Notes: generated by a model from the sequence alone, not told the origin. A stretch of DNA of 64,000 nucleotides from Pseudarcicella hirudinis (GCF_900115665.1 NZ_FOXH01000001.1:615777-679776); one strand, 5' to 3'. Positions 43,320 through 53,553 are shown, counted from the first letter of the stretch. Program-made: numbers and translations.

Positions 43320-45350
43320 ATGTCAAATAAATCAATCATATCCTCACAATCTGTAAACCTGACAGAGAATGGCAATATTTACTGTAATTCTCTAACTGAA
43401 TACTCACGCAGAAAAACTATTTCAGTCAAAATCGGAGACCTTCCCATGGGTTCAGATTACCCGATCAGAATTCAATCAATGACTACAATTGATACGATGG
43501 ATACCATTGCTTCTGTGGAACAAACCATCCGAATGATTGAGTCAGGCTGTGAATATGTCAGAATTACGGCTCCCTCAGTAAAAGAGGCACAAAACCTTGA
43601 AAATATCCGGAAAGAGCTAAGAGTCAGAGGATATACCGTTCCCTTGATTGCAGATATACACTTTACGCCAAATGCGGCCGAATTAGCGGCCCGGCTGGTT
43701 GAAAAAGTCAGAATCAATCCCGGAAATTACGCAGATAAAAAGCGTTTCGAAACGATTGATTATACAGAATCTGCTTACCAGCAGGAATTAGACAGAATCA
43801 GAGAGAAATTCCTTCCGCTTATCAAAATCTGTAAGGAATATGGTACAGCCATGCGCATCGGCACCAATCATGGATCATTAAGCGACAGAATTCTGAGCCG
43901 TTACGGAGACACTCCGCTTGGAATGGTTGAATCTGCCCTGGAGTTTCTGAGAATTTGTGAAGATGAAAATTATTATAATATCGTACTTTCGATGAAAGCC
44001 TCCAATACGCAGGTAATGGTTCAGGCTTACAGATTGCTATGCAGAAAATTAGCGGAAGAAGGCCTGAAACCTTATCCTCTTCATTTGGGTGTTACAGAAG
44101 CCGGAGAAGGAGAAGACGGAAGAATTAAATCGGCGGTAGGAATCGGTACCTTGCTGGAAGATGGATTAGGAGATACGGTGAGGGTAAGTCTTACAGAAGA
44201 TCCTGAATTAGAAGCACCCGTAGCCAAAGCTCTGGTTGACAGATATGCTCAAAGAAAGGAGTTATCATCTGCCATTCCGGCTTTTAATGAATCTGAACCT
44301 GGTTTTGATTCACCGATCAATCCTTTTCAGTATTTCAGAAGAAAAACGCATGAAATAGCCAACTTCGGTGGCCATAATGTTCCGAGGGTTATTGCTGATT
44401 ATTCTTCAACAGAAGTTGCGGAACATGAAGTATTAAAGGGAATCGGTCATTTCTATCTCCCTTTGCCCGATAAATGGAGCATGAATGATATGGGAGCTGA
44501 TTATATTTATACCGGCTCTGCTCCGGCATCTTTTATGCTGCCAATGGGATTAAAGGAAATCATTGACTTCAGTACCTGGGTTAATCTGCCGGATCAGGAC
44601 AATAAATTCCCTTTTTTCACTGTCCCTGAATATTTAAGTACTGAAAATCACTACGATGGGATAAAATTCCTTAAAGTCCGGTTATCAGATTTAAATCCTG
44701 AACTTATTGAGAAAATAAAGAATGACAGGAATGTTTTACTTCTCACTTATACAACCAATGCGCACGCTATGCCTGAGCTGAGAAGGTTATTTTTTGAGCT
44801 GCTGCAAAATAAAATCACCAATCCGGCCGTATTAATGGCGAAGTACCCTGATTTGTCAGAAAGTGATTTTCAGCTTTTCTCAGCGACAGACTGTGGTGGT
44901 TTACTGATTGATGGTTTTGGAGACGGCATTTTACTGGAAATGCCTGAAACTGAAGAAAATACTCAGATTTTAGCCAAAACTAAAATCTATAATCAGACAG
45001 GATTTGGTATCTTACAGGCAGCAAGAACAAGGATGAGTAAAACGGAATACATTTCTTGTCCTTCCTGCGGAAGAACCTTATTTGATTTGCAGGAAACTAC
45101 TGCAATGATCAGAAAGAGAACCGATCACCTGAAAGGTGTGAAAATCGGGATCATGGGATGTATTGTAAACGGTCCAGGAGAAATGGCAGATGCGGATTAC
45201 GGGTATGTAGGCATCGGAAAAGATAAAATTGCGCTATACAGAGGTCAGCAGGTTGTAAAAAAATCGGTTCATGCCGACAATGCTGTAAATGAATTGATAG
45301 AGTTGATTAAAGAAGACGGCAACTGGCGTGAGACAGAATCTGTGGATTAA
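43320..45350 (+). CDS. ispG: 4-hydroxy-3-methylbut-2-enyl diphosphate synthase (long form)
   Basis: The 676-residue protein has the N-terminal TIM-barrel (IRIQSMTTIDTMD, RINPGNYADKK). The C-terminal iron-sulfur domain has CPSCGRTLFDLQ and GIMGCIVNGPGEMADADYGY. Between them lies an extra domain of about 250 residues, as in the long IspG of Bacteroidota, Chlamydiae and plants. It catalyses the next-to-last step of the MEP isoprenoid pathway. Three small same-strand genes follow. Confidence 0.95.
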   Translation: MSNKSIISSQSVNLTENGNIYCNSLTEYSRRKTISVKIGDLPMGSDYPIRIQSMTTIDTMDTIASVEQTIRMIESGCEYVRITAPSVKEAQNLENIRKELRVRGYTVPLIADIHFTPNAAELAARLVEKVRINPGNYADKKRFETIDYTESAYQQELDRIREKFLPLIKICKEYGTAMRIGTNHGSLSDRILSRYGDTPLGMVESALEFLRICEDENYYNIVLSMKASNTQVMVQAYRLLCRKLAEEGLKPYPLHLGVTEAGEGEDGRIKSAVGIGTLLEDGLGDTVRVSLTEDPELEAPVAKALVDRYAQRKELSSAIPAFNESEPGFDSPINPFQYFRRKTHEIANFGGHNVPRVIADYSSTEVAEHEVLKGIGHFYLPLPDKWSMNDMGADYIYTGSAPASFMLPMGLKEIIDFSTWVNLPDQDNKFPFFTVPEYLSTENHYDGIKFLKVRLSDLNPELIEKIKNDRNVLLLTYTTNAHAMPELRRLFFELLQNKITNPAVLMAKYPDLSESDFQLFSATDCGGLLIDGFGDGILLEMPETEENTQILAKTKIYNQTGFGILQAARTRMSKTEYISCPSCGRTLFDLQETTAMIRKRTDHLKGVKIGIMGCIVNGPGEMADADYGYVGIGKDKIALYRGQQVVKKSVHADNAVNELIELIKEDGNWRETESVD

Positions 45351-45403
45351 GTAAATTTGTGGTCGTTTCAAGCGTATTTTTACAAAAATTAAAGCAAAAT
45401 CAA

Positions 45404-45592
45404 ATGAGCAGGTTGAAAGAACAATTTAAGCTATCGGAAGCATTTGGATATTTTTTGAGGGTTTTCAGAAAACCGGATCCGAATAAACCGACCAATTTTA
45501 ACATAAGAACTATGCACGTAATCAATAAAATTTCGATTGTGATGTTCTTAATTTGTTTGATTGTGATGATTTACAGAGCCTTTACCCGATAA
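45404..45592 (+). CDS. DUF6728-like small membrane protein (62 aa)
   Basis: From ATG 45404 (the longest frame adds 15 codons) the protein has 62 residues. FGYFLRVFRKPDPNKPTNFN is followed by one TM helix (about 40-58). The pattern resembles a small Bacteroidota family (DUF6728) as I recall it. Function is unknown. It sits 53 nt after ispG on the same strand. Confidence 0.6.
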   Translation: MSRLKEQFKLSEAFGYFLRVFRKPDPNKPTNFNIRTMHVINKISIVMFLICLIVMIYRAFTR

Positions 45593-45618
45593 ATTTCAGC
45601 CTTTAGACGATAGTTTTT

Positions 45619-45978
45619 ATGAACATTGAGGTCTTCAGAGAATATTGTTTATTAAAAAAAGGTGTAACTGAGGAAACCCCTTTTGGTCCTGACACGTTAG
45701 TATTCAAGGTAATGGGTAAGATGTTTGCTTTAACCGGACTTGACAGTGAGCATTTTAATGTGAATCTGAAATGCGACCCGGAAAAGGCTATTCAGTTAAG
45801 GGAAGAATTCAGCTATGTGATTCCGGGCTATCATATGAACAAAAAGTACTGGAATACAGTTGATTTTGAAAGGGCTAATCTGCAACAAAAAAAGGATTGG
45901 ATCGATCATTCTTATAATCTGGTTGTATCTGGTCTCCCTAAAAAACAGCAGGAAAGTCTGAATCAGCTTTCTGAATAA
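45619..45978 (+). CDS. MmcQ/YjbR family protein
   Basis: The 119-residue protein has the YjbR pattern: FREYCLLKKGVTEETPFGPDT near the start, MFALTGLDSEHFNVNLKC, and IPGYHMNKKYWNTVDF. The CyaY-like fold of this family is thought to bind DNA, but its role is unsettled. It lies between the small membrane protein and a TPR gene on one strand. Confidence 0.85.
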   Translation: MNIEVFREYCLLKKGVTEETPFGPDTLVFKVMGKMFALTGLDSEHFNVNLKCDPEKAIQLREEFSYVIPGYHMNKKYWNTVDFERANLQQKKDWIDHSYNLVVSGLPKKQQESLNQLSE

Positions 45979-46023
45979 TGTTTTTTACTATTTTTTGATG
46001 ATCAGACTGATCAATTCACCAAT

Positions 46024-46578
46024 ATGGAAGGTATTTTAATCATATTCTTATTTATGCCCTTTCTGGCTGTTCACCTGTTATTCAATTGGGTGGAAAGTAA
46101 ACTTGATGATTATCTCCAAAGGAAGAATAAGCTCAATGAAGGAGATCTGGCTTTGAGTGAGAGAAGATTTGAAGATGCGCTTTCCTTTTTTAAAGAACAA
46201 GTTCTGAAAAGCCCGAAATCTGCTGTTTTTTACCAAAAAAGAGGAAAAGCAAATTTCGGATTGAAAAACTACTACTCTGCTTTATATGACTTCGAACAGT
46301 CAATTATGTTTGACAATACCATCGGAGAAACGTATTTACTGAAAGGCAAAGCATTATATAAAATTGATGAATTTGACAGAGCTTTCGTCGAGTTTGATAA
46401 AGCTGACTGGCATTTCAGAGGAGAAAATGCGGAAGCATTAAGGTGGCGGGGTATGGCAAGATACTATATCAATCAGGAAGAAAATGCAAGAATGGACTTC
46501 CAAAAAGCTGTTGAATTAGGAGATGAAGCTTCTCTTTATATCCTTAGAAATAAATTCGGTGAAACAGAAAATGCGTAG
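46024..46578 (+). CDS. Membrane-anchored TPR protein
   Basis: The 184-residue protein has an N-terminal hydrophobic helix (about 3-20) and then three or four TPR units (about 38-175: DALSFFKEQVL, ALYDFEQSIMFDN, RAFVEFDKADW). It probably mediates protein contacts at the membrane. The stop codon lies inside the terminator hairpin. Confidence 0.75.
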   Translation: MEGILIIFLFMPFLAVHLLFNWVESKLDDYLQRKNKLNEGDLALSERRFEDALSFFKEQVLKSPKSAVFYQKRGKANFGLKNYYSALYDFEQSIMFDNTIGETYLLKGKALYKIDEFDRAFVEFDKADWHFRGENAEALRWRGMARYYINQEENARMDFQKAVELGDEASLYILRNKFGETENA

Positions 46579-46600
46579 AAATCTCTACGCATTTTCTGTT
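46563..46600. terminator. Terminator overlapping the TPR gene stop
   Basis: AACAGAAAATGCGTAGA and TCTACGCATTTTCTGTT form a perfect 17-bp stem with a four-base loop. The TPR stop TAG is in the left arm. It also serves the convergent thioredoxin-fold gene. Confidence 0.85.
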
Positions 46601-46618
46601 TTAGTATAATTCCTCCGC

Positions 46619-47659
46619 TTATTTCCCTCCAGATTTACACCAGGCGCTTGCTTTACTCAAAGCATTTTTATCGCTGGTCAAACCCTTCACAAATTCACAT
46701 AGAAATGCGTATTCTTTGGCTGATGGGGTACTTTTCGTAGTCTTTAACAATGATTCTATGACCTGAATTCCTTTATCAGCCTGTTTTGCTTTAAAATATG
46801 CTCTTGCTTCAGCCATCCATACACGTCCTTGTATGGCTTGTGCATTCACGCCTGCCTTGGCAAGATTTGCTTTTACTTCATTTACTTTCGCTATGCTGTA
46901 ACGATTACCTGCACTGCTGTATAATGAATACATGAGAATATTTTCCGCAGCCTGATTAACATCCTTTTTGTCAAATTTTCCGTAAAACTCAGTCAGATGA
47001 GTAATCAGATATTTAAACAAACCGTTTTCATCACTCATAACCAGTTTCTGAAGTACCAGAAAGCTCGTGTTGCTCGCCAGCTGTTTTTTAGGTATCTGCC
47101 TGAAATAAGCATCCATAGCGGCAATATTCTGCGCAGTATCCTTGGTAATTCTGGCAAAATTGGCATATTCAATCAGAAAATTGTTATCACGGTTTCCTGC
47201 AAGAAAACTTGCTTTATAAGCTGTACTTCTGTTTTGAGGGCTTAAAGCCTTTGATGCGGCATCTACCAGAACCTGAGGAGTGTTAAACTGCTCTCCCATT
47301 ACGGCAATATGCATAAGTTTTACATTCTTATCAAAAAAGAGTAAAGTGGGCGTGGATGGAATATAGATTTTTTGTTTCTGCAAAAAAGCCGTTGCCTCTG
47401 CTGAAGTCATATCAAGTTTATAACTCACAAAATTCTGGTTATAAAAATTCCCGACCTGCGCATTTTCAAAAGTGGGTTTAAAAGCATTACAAACATGACA
47501 GGTTGGGGCGTAAGCCTCCAGAAAAACATATTTATTCTGTGTTTTTGCGACGTCAAAAACCGTTCTCAAATTTCCACCTGTAAGGAAAGCCACTCCTTTC
47601 TGGGCATAAATCTGAGAAAAGGAACATAAAATAAACAAAGCAGACAAAAGTCTTTTCAT
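46619..47659 (-). CDS. Secreted thioredoxin-fold protein
   Basis: From ATG 47659 the protein has 346 residues with a signal peptide (about 1-20). A thioredoxin-like domain follows (about 20-140) with redox motif TCHVCNAF (CxxC) and IPSTPTLLFFD as the cis-Pro segment. A helical, TPR-like C-terminal region of about 200 residues completes it. It may be a periplasmic thiol reductase or chaperone. The partner is unknown. Confidence 0.78.
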   Translation of the reverse strand: MKRLLSALFILCSFSQIYAQKGVAFLTGGNLRTVFDVAKTQNKYVFLEAYAPTCHVCNAFKPTFENAQVGNFYNQNFVSYKLDMTSAEATAFLQKQKIYIPSTPTLLFFDKNVKLMHIAVMGEQFNTPQVLVDAASKALSPQNRSTAYKASFLAGNRDNNFLIEYANFARITKDTAQNIAAMDAYFRQIPKKQLASNTSFLVLQKLVMSDENGLFKYLITHLTEFYGKFDKKDVNQAAENILMYSLYSSAGNRYSIAKVNEVKANLAKAGVNAQAIQGRVWMAEARAYFKAKQADKGIQVIESLLKTTKSTPSAKEYAFLCEFVKGLTSDKNALSKASAWCKSGGK

Positions 47660-47785
47660 AAGATAAACGGGATAAAAATGATTAGAAATGCTTTTGATTT
47701 TCCTGAAATAAAAAAGAGCCAATTCCCGGAAAGGAATCGGCCTTAAAAATACTTAAAAACCTGATGAAATGCTCACAATTACACA

Positions 47786-48136
47786 TTAAGCCTGTGTGGA
47801 TTGTGCTTTTATTTCTTCCTGTAGATTTTTCGACAGAATTCTGCATACATTCTCAATATGATCAGCCATTGCCTGATCGCCTGTGGCTGTAACAGCTGTA
47901 TTGGCAACACTTCCCAATACCTCTATAAAGAACCTTTTCATGTCAATTACTTCCATGTCTTTAGTCCAAAGCGGCAAAGCAAGTGTTCCTTTATGATAAT
48001 GATCCCAGGTAGCAATGAAAACAGCCTTAGTGTCTTCAATTCCTTCATTTGGGTTATCTGTTGCATTCCATAAGATACGTTCCGGAATACTTTGTTCGTC
48101 TAATTCGACTTGAAAATTAATTTCTGATTTTTTCAT
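47786..48136 (-). CDS. gldC: Gliding motility protein GldC
   Basis: The 116-residue protein matches GldC along its length: a short N-terminal strand KSEINFQVELDEQSIPERI, then DAFIATWDHYHKGTLALPLW-like (WDHYHKGTLALPLWTKDM), and a helical C-terminus. GldC is a cytoplasmic protein needed for efficient gliding in flavobacteria. The usual neighbour gldB is not present in this window. Confidence 0.9.
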   Translation of the reverse strand: MKKSEINFQVELDEQSIPERILWNATDNPNEGIEDTKAVFIATWDHYHKGTLALPLWTKDMEVIDMKRFFIEVLGSVANTAVTATGDQAMADHIENVCRILSKNLQEEIKAQSTQA

Positions 48137-48380
48137 TAACTATTAAATATTGACCGATTTTCAGTTTGGTTAGTCTTTCAAACAACCTGAATCACCGACA
48201 CTTTGTTCCAATTTAGAATGGGAAATCGTTTCAAAAGTCAAATTTACACGATATCGCTGTCAGAAGCAAGATATCATAATCAGGAATCAGGAAAAGCTCA
48301 GATACGTAAAAAGCAGGAAATAAGATAAAACCCAAGGGAATTAAGCTTATTTCCTGCCTGAGAAATCTTAAACTACCTGT

Positions 48381-49103
48381 CTATTGGGCTCCGAATACTT
48401 TTTTCAGAAGATCCGTTACACGGGCAGCCGGGTTTTCTCTGATTTTCAATTCTTCTTTTTCAACCAAAGAAAATAATCCGTCTATTGCTTTTTGTGTTGC
48501 ATAATTCTTCAGATCCGGATTCACTTTCTGTACAAAAGGAAGTCTGTTATAAGTATTGGCAATGTCGCCATACATTCTGGTAGCTCCTGTTGAATTAATA
48601 GATTCTTCAATTACAGGAGAAAAGGCATTAGCCAATGCCGCAGAAGAAGTTTTTTTCAGGTAAAGTGTTGCAGCATTTTTATCGCCTTTCAAAATTCCCA
48701 AAGCATCCTGGATCGTCATTTTTGTAATAGCATCCACAAAAATCGGTACTGCTTTTTCTGAGGCTTTCTCTGCTCCTCTGTTGAGGGCGGTAATAAATTT
48801 ATCGCATTCGTTACCAAGTCCTATTTGTCTGAGTTTTTGCTCTACTTTCTGAGCTTCCGGTGGAAAAAGTAATTTAATGGCCTCATTTCCAAGAAATCCG
48901 TTAAGTGCAGAAGCCTGACTTGAACTGTTTTTAATACCAACGGTAAGCGCTTCCTTTAAACCCTGGCTGATTTCGTCTGTACTTAAACCGCCTTTCCCCT
49001 GATTCAGGACATCACCTGCCTGTTTTAAAATTCCACCTAAATTCTGAGCCTGGCAGCTGTTCATTAAGATCAAAAGGGAAATGCTTAATAATGTTTTTTT
49101 CAT
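48381..49103 (-). CDS. DUF4197 lipoprotein
   Basis: The 240-residue protein starts with a lipoprotein signal (hydrophobic core, then LMNSC). The mature part has LSTDEISQGLKEALTVGI and a mainly helical domain ending near VTDLLKKVFGAQ, which fits DUF4197. Such proteins are exported and of unknown function. It is monocistronic. Confidence 0.85.
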   Translation of the reverse strand: MKKTLLSISLLILMNSCQAQNLGGILKQAGDVLNQGKGGLSTDEISQGLKEALTVGIKNSSSQASALNGFLGNEAIKLLFPPEAQKVEQKLRQIGLGNECDKFITALNRGAEKASEKAVPIFVDAITKMTIQDALGILKGDKNAATLYLKKTSSAALANAFSPVIEESINSTGATRMYGDIANTYNRLPFVQKVNPDLKNYATQKAIDGLFSLVEKEELKIRENPAARVTDLLKKVFGAQ

Positions 49104-49281
49104 GATAATTGTATTTCTAGGCTTTTGTTATTGACAGATAGAACGAAAGAAATATATAAATATGTGTATTTTTGAGCAAATTTAAAGATTACTTTCATGT
49201 TTTTGTACATGACTTACACATTATAATATTTTGCAAAAATTGCTCAAATGTTCTAAAATAATTGTCTTCAATTTATAAAAT

Positions 49282-50520
49282 ATGATTAAAGCAGAAGTTA
49301 TTACGATAGGTGACGAAATTTTATACGGGCAAATTACAGACACAAACACACAATGGATCAGTGCCGAACTCGATAAAATCGGAATAAATACGGTCAGAAA
49401 ATCTTCCGTCGGCGATACAGAAGAGGCTATTTTACAAATTTTTTCTGAGGCAAAACAACGTGCCGATTTAATTATTGTTACCGGAGGACTGGGGCCGACG
49501 AAGGATGATATTACCAAGAAAACTTTTTGTAAGTTTTTCAATACTTCCTTAGCTGTCCATAAAGAGGCTTTGGAGGAATTAACTGCTTTTTTCAGGAAAA
49601 GAGGTCGGGAAGTTACCGGATTAAACCTTGGACAGGCTGAATTACCTTTAAACAGTACTTTTATTTCCAACAAACTGGGAACTGCTCCCGGAATGTGGTT
49701 TGAGGATGAAGGCAAAATCTTTATTTCAATGCCCGGCGTTCCCTTTGAAATGAAAGGAATGATGAGTGATTTGCTCTTACCTAAAATTCAGGAACATTTT
49801 AAAACACCTGTTATTTTTCATAAAGTTGTAAGAACTGTCGGAATCGGGGAATCACTTTTGGCTGAAATGATCAGTGATTGGGAAGATAATCTGCCTGAAA
49901 ACCTTAAATTGGCCTATTTACCTGCAATAGGAGATGTCAAACTAAGACTGACAGGCTTTGGAAATGACCTGGAATCCTTAGAAAAACAGGTAGAAGATGC
50001 CTTTGAAGAAGTAATGCCTATTATCCATTCTTATGTTTTCGGATATGGCAATATTGAACTTGGAGAAGCAGTAGGGCTTTTGCTGAAGGAGAAAAATCAG
50101 ACTGTATCTACTGCTGAAAGCTGCACCGGAGGTTATTTAGCCCATTTATTTACAAAAGTGCCTGGTAGTTCTGCTTATTTCTGGGGCGGGATTGTCAGCT
50201 ATGACAATTCTGTAAAAATGAACCAGCTTGGCGTGAAAGCTGAAACACTTGAGCAATTTGGCGCAGTAAGTGAAGAAACGATTAAAGAAATGGCAGAAGG
50301 TGTAAGAAAAAGGCTTGGAACAACTTACGGACTCGCAACAAGCGGGATCGCAGGACCGGACGGAGGAACACCTGAAAAACCCGTCGGAACGATCTGGATT
50401 GCACTTTCTTCGGAAGAAGGAACAATTACCAGAAAGTTAACTTTAGGAGGATTCAGAGAACAGAATATACATCTTACCAGCATTCAAATATTAAATCTTT
50501 TGAGACAAAACCTTTCCTGA
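49282..50520 (+). CDS. cinA: CinA family nicotinamide mononucleotide deamidase-related protein
   Basis: The 412-residue protein has both domains of CinA. The N-terminal MoaB/MogA-like domain (about 1-170: AEVITIGDEILYGQ, VTGGLGPTKDD) is followed by the C-terminal PncC-type deamidase domain (about 255-410: VSTAESCTGGYLAH, TSGIAGPDGGTPEKPVGT). It is linked to NAD recycling (NMN amidohydrolase, ADP-ribose pyrophosphatase). It is followed by an E2 gene after 53 nt. Confidence 0.93.
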   Translation: MIKAEVITIGDEILYGQITDTNTQWISAELDKIGINTVRKSSVGDTEEAILQIFSEAKQRADLIIVTGGLGPTKDDITKKTFCKFFNTSLAVHKEALEELTAFFRKRGREVTGLNLGQAELPLNSTFISNKLGTAPGMWFEDEGKIFISMPGVPFEMKGMMSDLLLPKIQEHFKTPVIFHKVVRTVGIGESLLAEMISDWEDNLPENLKLAYLPAIGDVKLRLTGFGNDLESLEKQVEDAFEEVMPIIHSYVFGYGNIELGEAVGLLLKEKNQTVSTAESCTGGYLAHLFTKVPGSSAYFWGGIVSYDNSVKMNQLGVKAETLEQFGAVSEETIKEMAEGVRKRLGTTYGLATSGIAGPDGGTPEKPVGTIWIALSSEEGTITRKLTLGGFREQNIHLTSIQILNLLRQNLS

Positions 50521-50573
50521 GTTTGAAAATCCCGAATTAAACCCGGAAAATTTCAAACGCAAACTAGAAAAAA

Positions 50574-51899
50574 ATGGCATTAATCGAAATCATTATGCCC
50601 AAAATGGGCGAAAGTATCATGGAAGCCACCGTTTTAACCTGGCTGAAAAATATCGGTGATCAGGTGGAAACGGATGAATTTCTGCTCGAAGTTGCGACAG
50701 ATAAAATTGATACGGAGGTTCCGTCTTCTCACGCAGGTGTTCTGAAGGAAATTTTGGTTCAGGAGGGAGACGTTGCTGAAATCGGTAAACCAATCTGTAT
50801 CCTCGAAACCGGTACTTCTTCAACTGCTGATAAAATTACGGAGCAACCGGAAGCTATTGCTGCTAAACTGGAAGAAGAAATTTCTACCCTGACAGCAATG
50901 AATCTGAATCCTGTTGCAGATACTACTCCTCTGGAAAAATCAGTTTCAGGCCGTTTTTATTCTCCTCTGGTTTTAAACATCAGCAAGGAAGAAGGAATCA
51001 GTGCTGCAGAACTTGACAGCGTACCGGGTACAGGTGCCGATGGAAGAGTAACTAAAAATGATATTCTGGCGTATCTGAAAGACAGAAAGCAACCGCAATC
51101 TATAGGAAGTATTCTTGCGAAAATGCCTGTGGCAGAACCGAAACCTGCCAAAACAGCCACACCTGCTCCGACCTATGCAGGCAATGGTACAGATGAGATT
51201 ATCCAGATGGACAGAATGCGTAAAATGATTGCCGAAAGAATGGTCGCTTCGAAGCAGATTGCGCCTCATGTTTCTTCATTTGTGGAAACAGACATGACGA
51301 ATGTGGTTCTGTGGCGTGAAAATATCAAGAATGCCTTCAAAAAGGAATATGGTGAAAACATCACCTATACTCCTATTCTTATTGAAGCTGTTGTAAAAGC
51401 AATCAAAGATTTTCCGATGATTAATACTTCTGTTGCAGGTGATACGATCATTGTAAAGAAAAACATTAACATAGGGCTGGCTGTAGCGCTGCCAAACGGA
51501 AATCTGATCGTTCCGGTAATCCATAATGCCGACTCCTATAATTTGATTGGTCTGACGAAAAAGGTCAATGATTTGTCTAAAAGAGCCAGAGAAAATAAGC
51601 TTACCGCTGCCGATCTGGAGGGAGGAACTTATACCATTTCAAATATCGGTACCTTCGGAAATATCATGGGAACGCCAATTATTCTTCAGCCTCAGGTCGC
51701 TATTATGGCATTCGGTGCAATTCAAAAGAAACCGGCAGTCATTGAAACACCTCAGGGAGATTTACTTGGCATCCGTCAGAAAATGTTCATTTCCCATTCT
51801 TATGACCATAGAATTGTAGATGGTTCTTTGGGCGGGCAATTTGTCAAAAGAGTTTCAGATTATCTGGAAGCCTTTGAATTAGATCGCAAACTGGTATAA
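50574..51899 (+). CDS. 2-oxoacid dehydrogenase E2 (dihydrolipoyl acyltransferase)
   Basis: The 441-residue protein has a lipoyl domain (lipoyl-Lys44 in ATDKIDTEV), an Ala/Glu-rich linker, a peripheral-subunit-binding domain (SPLVLNISKEEGISAAEL) and the catalytic acyltransferase domain with SHSYDHRIVDGSLGGQF (active His and Asp). The form with one lipoyl domain suggests branched-chain or 2-oxoglutarate type complexes. E1 and E3 are not nearby. Confidence 0.88.
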   Translation: MALIEIIMPKMGESIMEATVLTWLKNIGDQVETDEFLLEVATDKIDTEVPSSHAGVLKEILVQEGDVAEIGKPICILETGTSSTADKITEQPEAIAAKLEEEISTLTAMNLNPVADTTPLEKSVSGRFYSPLVLNISKEEGISAAELDSVPGTGADGRVTKNDILAYLKDRKQPQSIGSILAKMPVAEPKPAKTATPAPTYAGNGTDEIIQMDRMRKMIAERMVASKQIAPHVSSFVETDMTNVVLWRENIKNAFKKEYGENITYTPILIEAVVKAIKDFPMINTSVAGDTIIVKKNINIGLAVALPNGNLIVPVIHNADSYNLIGLTKKVNDLSKRARENKLTAADLEGGTYTISNIGTFGNIMGTPIILQPQVAIMAFGAIQKKPAVIETPQGDLLGIRQKMFISHSYDHRIVDGSLGGQFVKRVSDYLEAFELDRKLV

Positions 51900-51905
51900 A
51901 TAGTG

Positions 51906-51932
51906 AAAAGCCACCTGAAGAGGTGGCTTTTT
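51906..51932. terminator. Bidirectional terminator
   Basis: AAAAGCCACCT, loop GAAG, AGGTGGCTTTT between the E2 gene and the convergent ABC operon. Confidence 0.85.
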
Positions 51933-52603
51933 CATATTCTTAGCTTTTTGAGTTTAAGGTTTTCAAAAATAGTATGATCTATCTGCTGAAATTCGGGTTT
52001 GAAAAAAGTTTTTTCTATTCTGCCATTTCTCAACCAGTGAATTTCATCACAGCTATTAAGCAGTGTATCTAATATATGTGAGGTAATAATAATCGTTTTT
52101 CCTTTTTCCTTCAGTTTCTGAATCAGTTCCACCAGAATCTTACCTGTTTCCAAATCCAATCCGTTAAAAGGTTCATCAAAAATCATTAAAGGTCTGTCCA
52201 GTTTGAGAATAGCCAGCAAGGCCAGCTTTTTCTTCATTCCGGTAGAATAATTGTCTATCAGTTCATCCAGAGGTAATTGCAGAAGGTCTTGCCAGAATTT
52301 AAGATCAAAATTTGCATTATTCTCAGGAAACACAGAAAGGTACTCTCTTCCTGTAATATTGGAATAGAAATAATTGTTGGTTTCCAGGTAAACGATTTCA
52401 TGGCGGGTTAAAGGTTTTCCATTCCACAAAATACTCCCGGAATCAGGTTTTAAAAAACCATAAAGGCAGTTAAGCAAGGTGGTCTTTCCTGAACCGTTTA
52501 ATCCTACCAGCCCATGTACTTTTCCTTCTGACAATGAAAGACATAACTTATTAAGCACTTTGTGCTTATCAAATGATACAATTACCTCATCCAGCTTTAG
52601 CAT
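51932..52603 (-). CDS. ABC transporter ATP-binding protein
   Basis: The 223-residue ATPase has Walker A GLNGSGKTTLLN, signature YSTGMKKKLA, Walker B LMIFDEPFNGLD and the H-loop TSHIL. It is of the short multidrug/ABC-2 exporter kind. It lies 5 nt downstream of a membrane protein gene that should supply the permease. Confidence 0.92.
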   Translation of the reverse strand: MLKLDEVIVSFDKHKVLNKLCLSLSEGKVHGLVGLNGSGKTTLLNCLYGFLKPDSGSILWNGKPLTRHEIVYLETNNYFYSNITGREYLSVFPENNANFDLKFWQDLLQLPLDELIDNYSTGMKKKLALLAILKLDRPLMIFDEPFNGLDLETGKILVELIQKLKEKGKTIIITSHILDTLLNSCDEIHWLRNGRIEKTFFKPEFQQIDHTIFENLKLKKLRI

Positions 52604-52608
52604 ATTAA

Positions 52609-53553
52609 TTACGACAGATAAAAGTTTAAAGTCAAAACGGCTTTCCTGTAAAAAATAAAAATCAAAACCAATGAAACCGGGAACAAGTAAGGAAGGAATA
52701 TTCCCAGAAATAAAAAAGATACTAAAAACTGATTGGAAGAAAGTCTGGTATCAGGAACGAAGGATTTGTATTTATTCAAGATAAAGACTATATAATTTGC
52801 AATATAGGTAATTAATAATAACAAAAAAATATAAATCTCAGCGGGATACATACAGGCATAAAACAGAATCAGCGGACTTAATAGTTTCAAAAACAGAAAA
52901 ACATGCTTTTTAAGCTTTTCCATGATAAAGCGATTTGATTTTAAATCTGTTAAACAAAGAATATTCCGGGATTCGCATTCATTATAAAAACCCGAAAAAC
53001 AGAAAGTAAGTATACCAACGCATATGAATGCGCTATAGTGCCAGAAACCAAGGATAAATGCAAGGATATAAATGATAAATATGCTGTACTGATATCGTCT
53101 CATTCCTGCAATCCATTCGAAATTCTGAGAAGGAATAAAGGATTTAAACCAGATTTTAAAAGTGTAACTATTTCTTGAAATGGTAAAATCAATACTAGAT
53201 ATCATTAAAAACCAGGCACTTAGTACGAAAAACAAATACCATTTGCCGGTAAAGAGAAAGGGAATTGTAAATGGCAGAGAAAACAGTAAATATTCCCAAA
53301 AGAATAATTGAAATGAAGATATTCCGGTAATTTTCAGAAAATTCTTATCCTTTCGGTTTAAATGAAGCATTAAAACTGCCAAAGCGAATAAACCTGCCAT
53401 TTGCATTCTGTCAGGAGGCATTTCGCTTTCCTTCAATATCCTGATTACAATTCCGGAATAGATCAGAAGTGAGATAATACCAGCAAACAGTCCTGCATTT
53501 TTCAGCTCCCTGAAAAGCTGAAACAATCTGATTTTAAGAAGTTTAGTAATCAT
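52609..53553 (-). CDS. ABC-2-type membrane permease
   Basis: The 314-residue protein has about eight hydrophobic segments and no other domain. Position directly upstream of the ATP-binding gene implies a two-gene exporter. Sequence alone does not show the substrate. The gene is very Phe/Leu/Ile-rich, as is normal for permeases. Confidence 0.75.
   Translation of the reverse strand: MITKLLKIRLFQLFRELKNAGLFAGIISLLIYSGIVIRILKESEMPPDRMQMAGLFALAVLMLHLNRKDKNFLKITGISSFQLFFWEYLLFSLPFTIPFLFTGKWYLFFVLSAWFLMISSIDFTISRNSYTFKIWFKSFIPSQNFEWIAGMRRYQYSIFIIYILAFILGFWHYSAFICVGILTFCFSGFYNECESRNILCLTDLKSNRFIMEKLKKHVFLFLKLLSPLILFYACMYPAEIYIFLLLLITYIANYIVFILNKYKSFVPDTRLSSNQFLVSFLFLGIFLPYLFPVSLVLIFIFYRKAVLTLNFYLS

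Noticed and set aside
50617-51524. Several minus-strand open frames under the E2 gene
   Set aside because: These are antisense shadows of a clearly conserved coding sequence.
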